From assembly GCF_002218005.2 (NCBI RefSeq), contig NZ_AP018678.1:1364001-1428000 (forward strand): a stretch of 64,000 nucleotides of DNA. The letters run 5' to 3'. Each line of letters opens with the position of its first letter. Position 1 is the first letter of the stretch. Source of the DNA: Vibrio algivorus (GTDB lineage Bacteria > Pseudomonadota > Gammaproteobacteria > Enterobacterales > Vibrionaceae). The notes under the pieces are model-generated. The model was not told where the DNA came from. It did no database searches and was given only the letters and a program-made list of their open reading frames with translations. A program made the position numbers and the translations under genes. Shown one piece after another: positions 17,277-25,994 of the stretch.

Positions 17277-17936
17277 TTAGTTAATGAACTGTTTTGCCTG
17301 ATTGATAGCTTTAATAATCGCAATCCTATCAACATCTGCATGACCAGTATCAAGCGCGTGTTGCCAAGTATCAATTGCATCTTGATATTCTGCATTTAGA
17401 AAGTGATCCGATGCAATCAGCATTAATGTTGGAACATTGTCTGGATCAATCGCTTGCGCTTTATCGAGCAAAGTTTTGATGGTTGAATCAAACCTTTGAT
17501 TATTGGCATAATATAATGCCGTTGCTCGTGCCGCATAAATATTCGCTTGAGGTTTTATCGCTAAACGCTCTGCATATAAAAAAGCGGTAGCGGCATGTTC
17601 AAATTCATTGGTATACATATAAGCATTCCCCAATGCATACCAACTTTCACCATTTTGTTTATCTTCTAAAACCCGTTGTTGCATTTTTTCCACTTGTTCA
17701 CGATTAACATCATGTGCTGATTTGTTATCCAAGTTATTCGCGGCAGTGTATTCGTTGCTCTTATCGGAGAGAAAAAATTCACTATGACCAAGATTAAAAT
17801 AGAGCACGCTGCTGACAGTCAATATAAAGATAGAAATGGTCACTGGTACCCAGTAGCTTGGCTTAGATACTGATTTTAAATAATGCCCCCACACCAACAG
17901 CACAATGAGCAAAACCACAAGAAACATATAAATCAT
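17277..17936 (-). CDS. nrfG: NrfG-like TPR protein for NrfA heme attachment
   Basis: 219 residues: two N-terminal membrane helices (MIYMFLVVLLIVLLVWGHYL and WVPVTISIFILTVSSVLYF), then a periplasmic domain with TPR repeats (GESWYALGNAYMYTNEFEHAATAFLYAERL and following units). This is the NrfG/CcmI-C architecture; NrfG binds the NrfA C-terminus and guides apo-NrfA to the NrfEF heme lyase. It lies downstream of nrfA in the opposite direction, separated by a nested repeat, so it is not in the nrfEF operon as it would be in E. coli. The promoter should lie in 17937-18010. Confidence 0.85.
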   Translation of the reverse strand: MIYMFLVVLLIVLLVWGHYLKSVSKPSYWVPVTISIFILTVSSVLYFNLGHSEFFLSDKSNEYTAANNLDNKSAHDVNREQVEKMQQRVLEDKQNGESWYALGNAYMYTNEFEHAATAFLYAERLAIKPQANIYAARATALYYANNQRFDSTIKTLLDKAQAIDPDNVPTLMLIASDHFLNAEYQDAIDTWQHALDTGHADVDRIAIIKAINQAKQFIN

Positions 17937-18012
17937 AATTTAAACCTATTTGAAACTTTAATCTCATTATTCATGAGCATCCATCAATTAACCATGATCC
18001 AGCGTATAATCT

Positions 18013-18049
18013 ATATGAAAAAGCCAACACCTCATTGAAGTGTTGGCTT
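18013..18049 (-). terminator. intrinsic terminator after the peptide-binding protein gene
   Basis: On the leftward strand, perfect 10-bp stem AAGCCAACAC / GTGTTGGCTT (18040-18049 with 18021-18030) followed by TTTTCATA. It isolates the oppA-like gene from nrfG. Confidence 0.9.
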
Positions 18050-18067
18050 ATAGTTAAGATGGTTTTT

Positions 18068-19681
18068 TTACTTAATTAAATATAAATCTCGTGTATAGCG
18101 GCGCTCAGAAGCATTATCTTGGCTATATCCCCCAACCTTCTTATTCTTCAAGACAGATCGTGTATAAAAATAAACTGGAATGGCAGGCATTTCATCAGCA
18201 AAAATTTGTTCTGCTTTTTGATATAAAACGTTACGTTCCTTCTCTGATTGCGCAGAAGATGCTTGTTTTAATACTGCATCATAGTCGGCATTACTCCAAC
18301 CTCCATAATTCAATCCTGACGAATCAAAGTAAGACAAGAATGTTGAAGCCTCATTGTAATCCCCTATCCATGCGTATCGAGCCACTGAGAAGTTTTTCGA
18401 TGATAGAGTTTGTAAAAATGTTTTCCATTCTTGGTTGGCAATCTCTACCTCAGCACCTAAATTTTTCTTCCACATAGAAGCCATCACAATCGCTAACTTC
18501 TTGTGTGATTCACTGGTGTTGTACTCTAGTTCAAACTTCAATGGGTTCCCTTCATCAAAACCCGCTTCTTCAAGTAAGCTCTTAGCTTTTTGATTACGCT
18601 CTTGTTGTGACATTTCAGCCCATTCTAATTTAGGCACTTCAAAACCAGCCACTGCCGGTGGAGTATTGGTATAAGCCGGTAGCTGTCCTTGTCCTAAAAT
18701 TCGCTCAACTACAACATCACGATCTATGGAATACGCCAGTGCCTTACGGACTCTTTCATCATCAAATGGCTTTTTCTTCATATTGAACAAATAATAATAT
18801 GTTCCCAGTGAAGGCATAGTTAATAACTCATCTGGTCGATCTTTTTTAATCGTTTGGTATAACTCGAGAGGCACAACATTTGTGATATCAATTTCACCAG
18901 TTCGAAAACGATTATATTCTGCATTTACATCCGATATTGGTAAATAAGTAACTTGATTAATTACCGTTTCTTTGTCATTCCAATATTGAGCATTTCTTTT
19001 TAAGACAAGTTTTTCATTGATCACCCAGTCGGTAAGTTTGTATGCTCCACTCACGACAATATTCTCTGGTTTTGTCCAAGCTTCTTGGTATTTTTTAACG
19101 ACTTTCTCGGGAAGTGCAAAGGTACTTTCATGTGCCAGCATCTTTATAAAATGTGGTACAGGCTTCGTTAGGTTCACTTGCAATGTTTTAGCATCAACGG
19201 CTTTTACACCAAGGCTATCAACTGTCGCATCCCCCTTGGTGATTTTATCTGCATTAACAATATTCGCCATTGAAACATACCAAGAATATGGTGCACCTGT
19301 TTTAGGATTAACAATACGCTGTAAAGCGAAAACAAAGTCATCGGCAGTGATAGGATCACCATTTGACCATTTAGCATCACGTAAGTGGAAAGTATATTGT
19401 GTGCCATCTTCAGAAATGTCCCAACGAGTAGCCAGTGCGGGAATAATATTACCGTGAAGATCTTCGGTAACTAACCCTTCAAACATATCTGAAATAACAC
19501 GAGAGCTTGATGTATCTGAAGACATAGTGGGATCTAATGTAGGAACTTCATCTCCATTACCTCGTGTTAATTTTTGCTCTTCAGCAAGTTGTACGCCAAC
19601 CGGAACTTGAGCCGCCATTGTAGAGAAAGAAAATAACGTGCCGAAAGCCAATGCGAATGTCGTTCTTTTTAATCTGTGCAT
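18068..19681 (-). CDS. Oligopeptide ABC transporter substrate-binding protein (OppA/MppA type)
   Basis: 537 residues with a signal peptide (HRLKRTTFALAFGTLFSFSTMAAQ). The SBP family 5 fold is clear: EVPTLDPTMSSDTSSSRVISDMFEGLV, FHLRDAKWSNGDPITADDFVFALQRI, YYLFNMKKKPFDDERVRKALAYSIDR and a C-terminal YTRSVLKNKKVGGY. It binds peptides in the periplasm for an inner-membrane permease. No oppBCDF genes are adjacent, so it is an orphan binding protein feeding a permease elsewhere. ATG 19681, with AAGGA upstream, is preferred over an upstream in-frame start at 19738 that would precede the signal peptide. Confidence 0.9.
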   Translation of the reverse strand: MHRLKRTTFALAFGTLFSFSTMAAQVPVGVQLAEEQKLTRGNGDEVPTLDPTMSSDTSSSRVISDMFEGLVTEDLHGNIIPALATRWDISEDGTQYTFHLRDAKWSNGDPITADDFVFALQRIVNPKTGAPYSWYVSMANIVNADKITKGDATVDSLGVKAVDAKTLQVNLTKPVPHFIKMLAHESTFALPEKVVKKYQEAWTKPENIVVSGAYKLTDWVINEKLVLKRNAQYWNDKETVINQVTYLPISDVNAEYNRFRTGEIDITNVVPLELYQTIKKDRPDELLTMPSLGTYYYLFNMKKKPFDDERVRKALAYSIDRDVVVERILGQGQLPAYTNTPPAVAGFEVPKLEWAEMSQQERNQKAKSLLEEAGFDEGNPLKFELEYNTSESHKKLAIVMASMWKKNLGAEVEIANQEWKTFLQTLSSKNFSVARYAWIGDYNEASTFLSYFDSSGLNYGGWSNADYDAVLKQASSAQSEKERNVLYQKAEQIFADEMPAIPVYFYTRSVLKNKKVGGYSQDNASERRYTRDLYLIK

Positions 19682-19814
19682 CTGTCTTATATCCTTATTA
19701 TTGTGGTAGTGCATCCTGCTGAGTACTTGATTAAGCACTCTATTACACTGATGAGCTTAGATCGCTTATCACTCATATAATTATCGAATTAATAATGTAT
19801 TTCTATGGTGAGAA

Positions 19815-19845
19815 GCAAAAAACCGCCAATTAAGGCGGTTTTTAT
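19815..19845 (-). terminator. bidirectional intrinsic terminator after the lipoprotein gene
   Basis: Stem AACCGCC / GGCGGTT (19821-19827 with 19834-19840) flanked by A residues on the left and T residues on the right, so it can work in both directions. It ends the leftward lipoprotein transcript. Confidence 0.82.
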
Positions 19846-19868
19846 TAAAATAACATGAAGTTAAACGA

Positions 19869-20441
19869 TCAATCTTGAATGTTTTCTACTACCCCTTGGC
19901 TATTAAAAAGTACATTCATTTTATTGAAACGATTTTTCCAATACACCCAAGTATTCAGATCGGTTGTTGGTGTTACATGTGCTGGCGGATAACCAATTGC
20001 ATTTAATACACCTTGCTTAGTCATGCCTTCATAGACACGCCCTTCCTTAATCCCTTTTTGGTCAGTACTATTTAAACCAGTTAAGCTAGGGCATGAAGTA
20101 CCAAAGTCTCTTAAGATCCCGGATTTAAAATCCCCTGTCGCTTTATGCCAAACATACATATATTCCAAGCCTGTCTCTTGGACTTTAAATGTCATCACTT
20201 TACTGTTGACTTCGATAATATCCACTTTAGTACAACGAGGTATAAAGCCATCTTGTAAATAATTGAGGGTAAACAGTTTCTTTCTGGCTGCATCAGGATG
20301 AAGATTGACTTGAGTATAAATCGGTTGAGTGGTACTGATTAAATCGACATTATCACTGGTGACTAAATTCGGGCTAGAAGCACAGCCAAGCAGAGATAAT
20401 GTCGATAAAATCACACTAGCTATAACAGTTTTGTTTTTCAT
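19869..20441 (-). CDS. Putative outer-membrane lipoprotein with BamE-like C-terminal motif
   Basis: 190 residues with a lipoprotein signal (lipobox LLGC, Cys20; Ala at +2, so outer membrane is expected). Residues 25-120 are not recognised. The C-terminal part, RVYEGMTKQGVLNAIGYPPAHVTP then WVYWKNRFNKMNVLFNSQGVV, has the pattern of BamE/SmpA-type domains (GMT-x-x-x-V-x-x-x-x-G-x-P). It could be an envelope-assembly accessory protein, but no function is established. It stands alone, between a terminator on its 3' side and the pheT terminator upstream. Confidence 0.65.
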   Translation of the reverse strand: MKNKTVIASVILSTLSLLGCASSPNLVTSDNVDLISTTQPIYTQVNLHPDAARKKLFTLNYLQDGFIPRCTKVDIIEVNSKVMTFKVQETGLEYMYVWHKATGDFKSGILRDFGTSCPSLTGLNSTDQKGIKEGRVYEGMTKQGVLNAIGYPPAHVTPTTDLNTWVYWKNRFNKMNVLFNSQGVVENIQD

Positions 20442-20462
20442 ACAGCCTCACAATCAAAAGAT

Positions 20463-20499
20463 AAAAAAATCCACTCACCAAGTTTATGGCAAGTGGATT
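20463..20499 (-). terminator. intrinsic terminator after pheST
   Basis: On the leftward strand, AATCCACT / AGTGGATT (20492-20499 with 20468-20475) followed by a run of seven T. It shows that pheST transcription stops before the lipoprotein gene and does not read on to ihfA. Confidence 0.88.
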
Positions 20500-20523
20500 C
20501 ATATTGCTTAGCTAAAAATCACA

Positions 20524-22911
20524 TTAATCGCGTAGTGTCGCACCAAATTGTTCAGTTAATGCGGCAACAATTGCGTCAACAGAAGCGGCAATATCCGCAT
20601 CTTCCAATGTACGCTCTGTCGATTGTAGGCTTAGTGCGATAGCAAGGCTCTTCTTGCCTTCTTCCACACCTTTACCACGGTAAACATCAAACAGTTTTGC
20701 ACCAGTAAGTAATTCACCACCGTTTGCCAGACATGCATTCACCACATCACCACTGGCAATCGCTTCATCTACTACCACTGCGATATCACGGCGGTTGGCA
20801 GGGAATTTAGATAAGCTTACTGCTTCTGGGATCACGCGGGTATCAATCGCTGACCATTCGATTTCAAATACGATTGTACGGCCATTTAAGCCAAACTTAC
20901 GCTCAAGCTCTGGGTGAACCGTACCAATCACACCGACAGGCTCGCCATCAACAACGATTGCCGCAGATTGTCCTGGGTGTAAAGCTGGGTGGCTCACTGC
21001 TTCAAAGCTAAATGCTTTATCATTGGCAGATAACTCAAGAATCGCTTCTAAATCACCTTTCAGATCGAAGAAATCAACCGTATTGGTTTCGATATCCCAA
21101 TGCTCTTCACTGCGAGTACCTGCTATTACACCAGCCAGCATTGGCTCTTGACGCATGCCGTTTTCTGCTGAGTCACAAGGAATGAAACGTAAACCGTATT
21201 CAAATAAACGAACGCGCGGTTGTTGGCGTTTTTGGTTATGTACCACAGTGTTAAGCAAACCTTGAATTAGACCAAGGCGCATTGCTGACATTTCCACTGA
21301 AATTGGGAAAGGCAGGATCAGCGGCTCAACGTCTGGCACGATCAGTTTTTGTTGCTCAGGCTCAACAAAGCTATAAGTGATCGCTTCTTGGAAACCACGG
21401 TCAACCAACAAGTTGCGAACACGTTTAAGTGGTAGATTCGCTTCTTTATGATCGTTCATGCTTAACGCCGCTTTTGGCGCTTGATTTGGAATGTTGTCGT
21501 AACCGTAAATGCGGCCTACTTCTTCAATCAAATCTTGCTCAATTGCAATATCAAAACGCCATGTTGGAGCGACCGCCGTCCAACCTTCATTGGTTGTTTC
21601 AACGCTCATACCTAGACGCTCAAGGATCTCAACCACATCATTATCAGCAATGTGGTGACCAAGTAAGTTGTCTAGTTTCGTGCGACGTAATGCTACTTTG
21701 TTTGGTTTAGGTAAATCGCTTTCTGATTCAACGGCAACCACTGGGGCAACTTCACCGCCACAGATTTCAACTAATAGCGCCGTGGCACGCTCCATTGCGC
21801 TTACTTGTAGTGCGTAATCCACACCACGTTCAAAACGCATTGAAGAATCAGTATGCAAACCGTAACTACGCGCGCGACCACGGATATGATCCGGTGCAAA
21901 GAAGGCGCACTCTAGTAATACGTCTTTAGTTTCCGTGGTTACACCAGATTGCTCACCACCGAAAATACCAGCGATAGCTAGTGCTTTATTGTGGTCTGCC
22001 ACCACTAAAGTATCGGCATTTAGTTTCGCTTCAGTGCCGTCTAGTAGCGTCAGTTTTTCATCTTGCTCTGCCATACGAACCACGATGCCACCTTCAATCT
22101 TCGCTAGATCGAATGCGTGCATTGGTTGACCTTGCTCAAGCAATACAAAGTTAGTGATATCTACGACAGGATCGATTGAACGAATACCACAACGACGCAG
22201 TTTTTCTTGCATCCAAAGTGGTGTTTGCGCTTGAACATTGACGTTCTTAACCACACGGCCAAGGTAACGAGGACAGGCTGCAGGTGCTTTTACTTCGATT
22301 GAAACTGTATCGTCAATTGAAGTCGCTACCGCGTCAGAGCTTGGCGCTGTAACGTCTGCACGGTTTAATACGCCAACTTCACGAGCCATACCACGAATGC
22401 TGAAGCAATCTGCGCGGTTAGCGGTTAGGTCAACGTCAACTGTTACGTCGTTTAAGCCAAGGAATTCACGGAAATCGGTACCGATAACCGCGTCTTCTGC
22501 TAATTCCATGATGCCATCAGATTCCACATCGATGCCAAGTTCAGTAAATGAACACAACATGCCGTGAGAAGGTTGACCACGTAGTTTGGCTTTTTTGATT
22601 TTGAAATCACCTGGTAGAACCGCACCAACGGTAGCGACTGCGACTTTCAAACCTTGACGGCAGTTTGGCGCGCCACAAACGATGTCTAATAATTCTTCCG
22701 CGCCAACATCAACTTTAGTCACGCGTAATTTATCGGCGTCTGGGTGTTGACCACACTCCACAACTTTACCCACTTTTACGCCAGTAAAGCTGCCAGCAAC
22801 AGGAAGTACGTCGTCGACTTCTAGGCCAGCCATTGTAATTTGGTGAGTCAGTTCATCTGTCGTTACCGCAGGGTTAACCCACTCACGAAGCCATGATTCG
22901 TTGAATTTCAT
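20524..22911 (-). CDS. pheT: Phenylalanyl-tRNA synthetase beta subunit
   Basis: 795 residues, the normal bacterial length. Domains in order: an N-terminal tRNA-binding OB domain (VKVGKVVECGQHPDADKLRVTKVDVG), B3/B4 editing domain (NRADCFSIRGMAREVGVLNRAD, CPRYLGRVV), B5 domain, core synthetase-like domain and the C-terminal ferredoxin-fold anticodon-binding domain (LSKFPANRRDIAVVVDEAI). With PheS it forms the alpha2-beta2 enzyme that charges tRNA-Phe. The gene starts 18 bases after pheS. Confidence 0.98.
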   Translation of the reverse strand: MKFNESWLREWVNPAVTTDELTHQITMAGLEVDDVLPVAGSFTGVKVGKVVECGQHPDADKLRVTKVDVGAEELLDIVCGAPNCRQGLKVAVATVGAVLPGDFKIKKAKLRGQPSHGMLCSFTELGIDVESDGIMELAEDAVIGTDFREFLGLNDVTVDVDLTANRADCFSIRGMAREVGVLNRADVTAPSSDAVATSIDDTVSIEVKAPAACPRYLGRVVKNVNVQAQTPLWMQEKLRRCGIRSIDPVVDITNFVLLEQGQPMHAFDLAKIEGGIVVRMAEQDEKLTLLDGTEAKLNADTLVVADHNKALAIAGIFGGEQSGVTTETKDVLLECAFFAPDHIRGRARSYGLHTDSSMRFERGVDYALQVSAMERATALLVEICGGEVAPVVAVESESDLPKPNKVALRRTKLDNLLGHHIADNDVVEILERLGMSVETTNEGWTAVAPTWRFDIAIEQDLIEEVGRIYGYDNIPNQAPKAALSMNDHKEANLPLKRVRNLLVDRGFQEAITYSFVEPEQQKLIVPDVEPLILPFPISVEMSAMRLGLIQGLLNTVVHNQKRQQPRVRLFEYGLRFIPCDSAENGMRQEPMLAGVIAGTRSEEHWDIETNTVDFFDLKGDLEAILELSANDKAFSFEAVSHPALHPGQSAAIVVDGEPVGVIGTVHPELERKFGLNGRTIVFEIEWSAIDTRVIPEAVSLSKFPANRRDIAVVVDEAIASGDVVNACLANGGELLTGAKLFDVYRGKGVEEGKKSLAIALSLQSTERTLEDADIAASVDAIVAALTEQFGATLRD

Positions 22912-22929
22912 TGTGATTAATCCTCTCGG

Positions 22930-23910
22930 TTACTTGAATTGTTTAAGGAAACGAAGATCGTTTTCAAAGAACGCACGTAAATCATTTACGCCATAACGCA
23001 ACATGGTTAAGCGCTCTACACCCATACCAAATGCGAAGCCCGAGTATTTTTCAGGATCAATGCCAACACTACGAAGAACATTAGGGTGAACCATGCCACA
23101 GCCTAATACTTCTAACCATTTACCATTTTTCCCCATTACATCTACTTCTGCTGAAGGTTCTGTAAATGGGAAGTAAGAAGGACGGAAACGCACTTGCACT
23201 TCTTCTTCAAAGAAATTACATAGGAAATCGTTCAAAATGCCTTTTAGCTGAGCAAAGTTAACGTTTTCATCCACCAGCATACCTTCCACTTGGTGGAACA
23301 TTGGCGTATGCGTTTGGTCGTAATCGTTACGGTATACTCGGCCCGGAGCAATGAAACGAAATGGCGGTTTGCCGTTTTCCATCGTACGGATCTGAACACC
23401 TGAAGTGTGAGTACGTAGCATCAAATCAGGATTAAAGAAGAAAGTATCATGGTCAGTACGAGCTGGGTGATCTTCTGCAATGTTGAGCGCATCAAAGTTA
23501 TGGAATGCATCTTCAATTTCAGGCCCCGCTTCAACATTAAAGCCAAGCTCACCGAAGAATTGCTCAATACGCTCAACCGTGCGCGTAACTGGGTGCAAGC
23601 CTCCGTTTTCAATGCGACGTCCCGGCAGAGAAACATCAATCGTTTCTGCAGCGAGTTTTGCTTCAAGTTCAGCGCGTTGCAATGCTTCTTTACGTGCAGC
23701 AATCGCTTGTTGAACCGTGCCTTTCGCTTTGTTGATCTCTTGACCTGCGCTACGGCGTTCTTCTGGAGGTAATTTACCTAGGCTTTGTAATTGAAGGGTT
23801 AATTCCCCTTTCTTTCCTAGTACCTGTACACGGACATCTTCTAATGCCGTAACAGAGTCGGCCTGCTCTATTGCTGCCGTTGCGTTGGCAATGATTTGTT
23901 CTAATTGCAT
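22930..23910 (-). CDS. pheS: Phenylalanyl-tRNA synthetase alpha subunit
   Basis: 326 residues, class II synthetase catalytic subunit. The N-terminal coiled coil (QLEQIIANATAAIEQADS) precedes the catalytic core with motif 2 (FRFIAPGRVYRNDYDQTHTPMFHQVEGM) and motif 3 (GFAFGMGVERLTMLRYGVND). The ATG at 23910 is preceded by GAGG at good spacing and gives the standard MQLEQII start; an in-frame start at 23928 is rejected. It is the first gene of pheST. Confidence 0.98.
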   Translation of the reverse strand: MQLEQIIANATAAIEQADSVTALEDVRVQVLGKKGELTLQLQSLGKLPPEERRSAGQEINKAKGTVQQAIAARKEALQRAELEAKLAAETIDVSLPGRRIENGGLHPVTRTVERIEQFFGELGFNVEAGPEIEDAFHNFDALNIAEDHPARTDHDTFFFNPDLMLRTHTSGVQIRTMENGKPPFRFIAPGRVYRNDYDQTHTPMFHQVEGMLVDENVNFAQLKGILNDFLCNFFEEEVQVRFRPSYFPFTEPSAEVDVMGKNGKWLEVLGCGMVHPNVLRSVGIDPEKYSGFAFGMGVERLTMLRYGVNDLRAFFENDLRFLKQFK

Positions 23911-24272
23911 CGTTTCCTCACCTACCATCCGGTAGTCCTGTGGGTAGTTCAGTTCCTAGTTGGCTTAACATCTGCCATTTTGCTCAACATCTTTATCACT
24001 TATCATTTTTACAACAATCTGTGCATTAAAAAAGTTATGCAGAATGGCAACCTTGAGCTTCACCATAAAAAACTGACATAATAAAATACGAGTAAAAATA
24101 GCCCTATATAGTAATGAATGCAGCACATAAAGCCAAATTGAAATCATGCTAAATATGGCTTTATTTTTCTATCCACTCAGTTTGTCATGTCTATTTACGA
24201 TTTTACGCTCGATTTTTATCCAATTACTGTCCAGAGTATGAGTAATCCCCACTGTTCAACATCGAGAGAATT
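23911..24272. other. pheST leader and divergent promoter region
   Basis: 362 bases between pheS (leftward) and the sugar dehydrogenase (rightward). In E. coli this leader encodes PheM and a Phe-tRNA-sensing attenuator. A leftward frame ending at 23965 contains two Phe codons in a row (ILHNFFNAQ), and GCCATTCTGC near 24040 can pair with GCAAAATGGC near 23975. I could not find a standard terminator hairpin with a T-run, so attenuation is only a possibility. Confidence 0.35.
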
Positions 24273-25427
24273 ATGCCAATGCTATCTTTACTTTCTCAAT
24301 GCAAACGTTATTCTTCGCTACTGCTATTTAGCTCGATTGCCGCTTTTCCTTCCATAGCAAACACTCAAGATGCCTCAGAAAACCAACAAAATTACACCAC
24401 CAAAATAGTGGCCAATAATCTAGGTGTTATTTGGGGGATGGACTGGGTAGATACAAATCACTTACTCATGACAGAACGTAATGGCCATGTTTACCTACTC
24501 GACCTGACCACTAAGCAAAAATCTGAAATATCGGGCTTACCTGACATCAAAGTCTCGGGTCAAGGCGGTTTGTTAGATGTCGCACGATATACCGATTCAA
24601 ACAAGCAAACTTGGTTTTACTTTACCTACGTGAAACCACTCCAAAATGGCAATTCTGCTACTACGCTAGCTCGGGCTCAATTAGATATTAACAAGAAAGC
24701 ATTAACCCAATGGCAGGATTTGCTCGTCACTGATTCAGCCGATGACAGCAGCAAACATTTTGGTAGTCGTATTACCTTTAATGATACAGGATATGTATTT
24801 TTTGGCGTAGGCGATCGTGGTAACCGAGACAATGGCCAAAATATGGATAACCAAGCTGCAGCTATTTTGCGGCTAAATACTGATGGCTCAGTACCACAAG
24901 ACAATCCATTTATTAAAATGAAACAAGGCAATGAGGCAGTCTGGAGTTACGGCCATCGTAATCCTCAAGGCTTAGTTTATGACTCAAAACGAAACCTATT
25001 ATGGGAAGTGGAACACGGACCACGTGGTGGCGATGAAATTAATATCATCAAACCTGGGTTGAATTATGGCTGGGCAAAAACGTCACATGGCAAAGAATAT
25101 TGGAATCCATTAGATGTCGGCGAAGCGAAAACCCTACCCGGTATAGAGCCCCCTCTCATGGTTTATATTCCTTCTATCGCGCCAAGTAGCGCAGTAATTT
25201 ACCAAGGTGAAGCATTTCCTAATTGGAATGATAATATGTTAATTGGTGCACTAGCGGGTACGCATATCAACATGGTCTCTTTTGATGAACAAAACCAACC
25301 GAAAGATGAAGTTCGTTTAGTCGAAGATCTGAATGAACGAGTACGTGATATTGCTATTAGTAAACAAGGCTTAGTTTATTTCTCAACAGATTCTGGGAAG
25401 TTGTATAAATTAAGCCCTAAAAAATAA
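24273..25427 (+). CDS. PQQ-dependent soluble sugar dehydrogenase (YliI/Asd type)
   Basis: 384 residues with an N-terminal signal peptide (about residues 1-30, ending FPSIANTQ). It is a six-bladed beta-propeller of the soluble aldose dehydrogenase family: GVIWGMDWVDTNHLLMTERNGHV, VSGQGGLLDVARY (active-site base region), FGVGDRGNRDNGQNMDN, VWSYGHRNPQGLVYD and VEHGPRGGDEINIIKPGLNYGWA (PQQ contacts). It oxidises aldoses in the periplasm if PQQ is available; no pqq genes are in this window, so cofactor supply is unknown. It is a single gene, convergent with the Nudix gene. Confidence 0.9.
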   Translation: MPMLSLLSQCKRYSSLLLFSSIAAFPSIANTQDASENQQNYTTKIVANNLGVIWGMDWVDTNHLLMTERNGHVYLLDLTTKQKSEISGLPDIKVSGQGGLLDVARYTDSNKQTWFYFTYVKPLQNGNSATTLARAQLDINKKALTQWQDLLVTDSADDSSKHFGSRITFNDTGYVFFGVGDRGNRDNGQNMDNQAAAILRLNTDGSVPQDNPFIKMKQGNEAVWSYGHRNPQGLVYDSKRNLLWEVEHGPRGGDEINIIKPGLNYGWAKTSHGKEYWNPLDVGEAKTLPGIEPPLMVYIPSIAPSSAVIYQGEAFPNWNDNMLIGALAGTHINMVSFDEQNQPKDEVRLVEDLNERVRDIAISKQGLVYFSTDSGKLYKLSPKK

Positions 25428-25444
25428 CGTTCAAATATTAAGAT

Positions 25445-25984
25445 CTAAATCAGCCCTTTCAACTTAGCTAAACCATAAGCATTAACGGTAGAAGCATCTT
25501 TAATCTCTCCCGAAATAATCCGTTGCTCAAATTCAGCAATTGGCATTTTGTTCGCGATTAATCCTTCTTCTTCCGGATCCAAATTGCGTTCTGCTTGAGT
25601 TAAATCGGTTGCTAAATAAATATGGTAGCCTTGATTGGAATAACCATAAGCAAGGTATTGAAAGCCAACATAAACCATATTACCTGCCACTAAACCTGTT
25701 TCTTCTTTTAGCTCACCGGCAGCTAAAAGAACTGGATCCGCGTCGGGGTGGTTCTCCCATGCGCCTTGTGGGAATTCCAATAAACGCTCACCGACGGCAT
25801 AACGATATTGTTCAACTAAATGCACATCATCACCATCAACCGGAAGGATCACCACAAAATCAGGTTTCTCAACCACACCATAAATACCTTTCGCACCACT
25901 TGGCCGTTCAATTTGATCTTCACGCACTGTCATCCATTTGTTTTGATAAACTACTTCGGAGTGCAGCATTTTTATTTCATTCAT
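25445..25984 (-). CDS. Nudix hydrolase, ADP-ribose pyrophosphatase-like
   Basis: 179 residues. The fold follows ADP-ribose pyrophosphatases: VEQYRYAVGERLLEFPQGAWENHPDADP then the Nudix helix AAGELKEETGLVAGNMVYVGF. In the box the residue normally Arg in REUXEEXGU is Gly (GELKEETGL), and the loop before it is longer than the canonical 13-residue spacing, so the substrate may differ from ADP-ribose. The catalytic EE pair is intact. ATG 25984 has AGG at good spacing. It begins 10 bases after the upstream SIMPL gene ends, so both are probably one operon. Confidence 0.83.
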   Translation of the reverse strand: MNEIKMLHSEVVYQNKWMTVREDQIERPSGAKGIYGVVEKPDFVVILPVDGDDVHLVEQYRYAVGERLLEFPQGAWENHPDADPVLLAAGELKEETGLVAGNMVYVGFQYLAYGYSNQGYHIYLATDLTQAERNLDPEEEGLIANKMPIAEFEQRIISGEIKDASTVNAYGLAKLKGLI

Positions 25985-25994
25985 TATGATGCCT

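Noticed and set aside
23965..24147. 60-codon leftward ORF in the pheS leader as a PheM leader peptide
   Set aside because: Only two adjacent Phe codons, no clear ribosome site and no following terminator hairpin with a T-run; kept only as a possibility in the leader entry.
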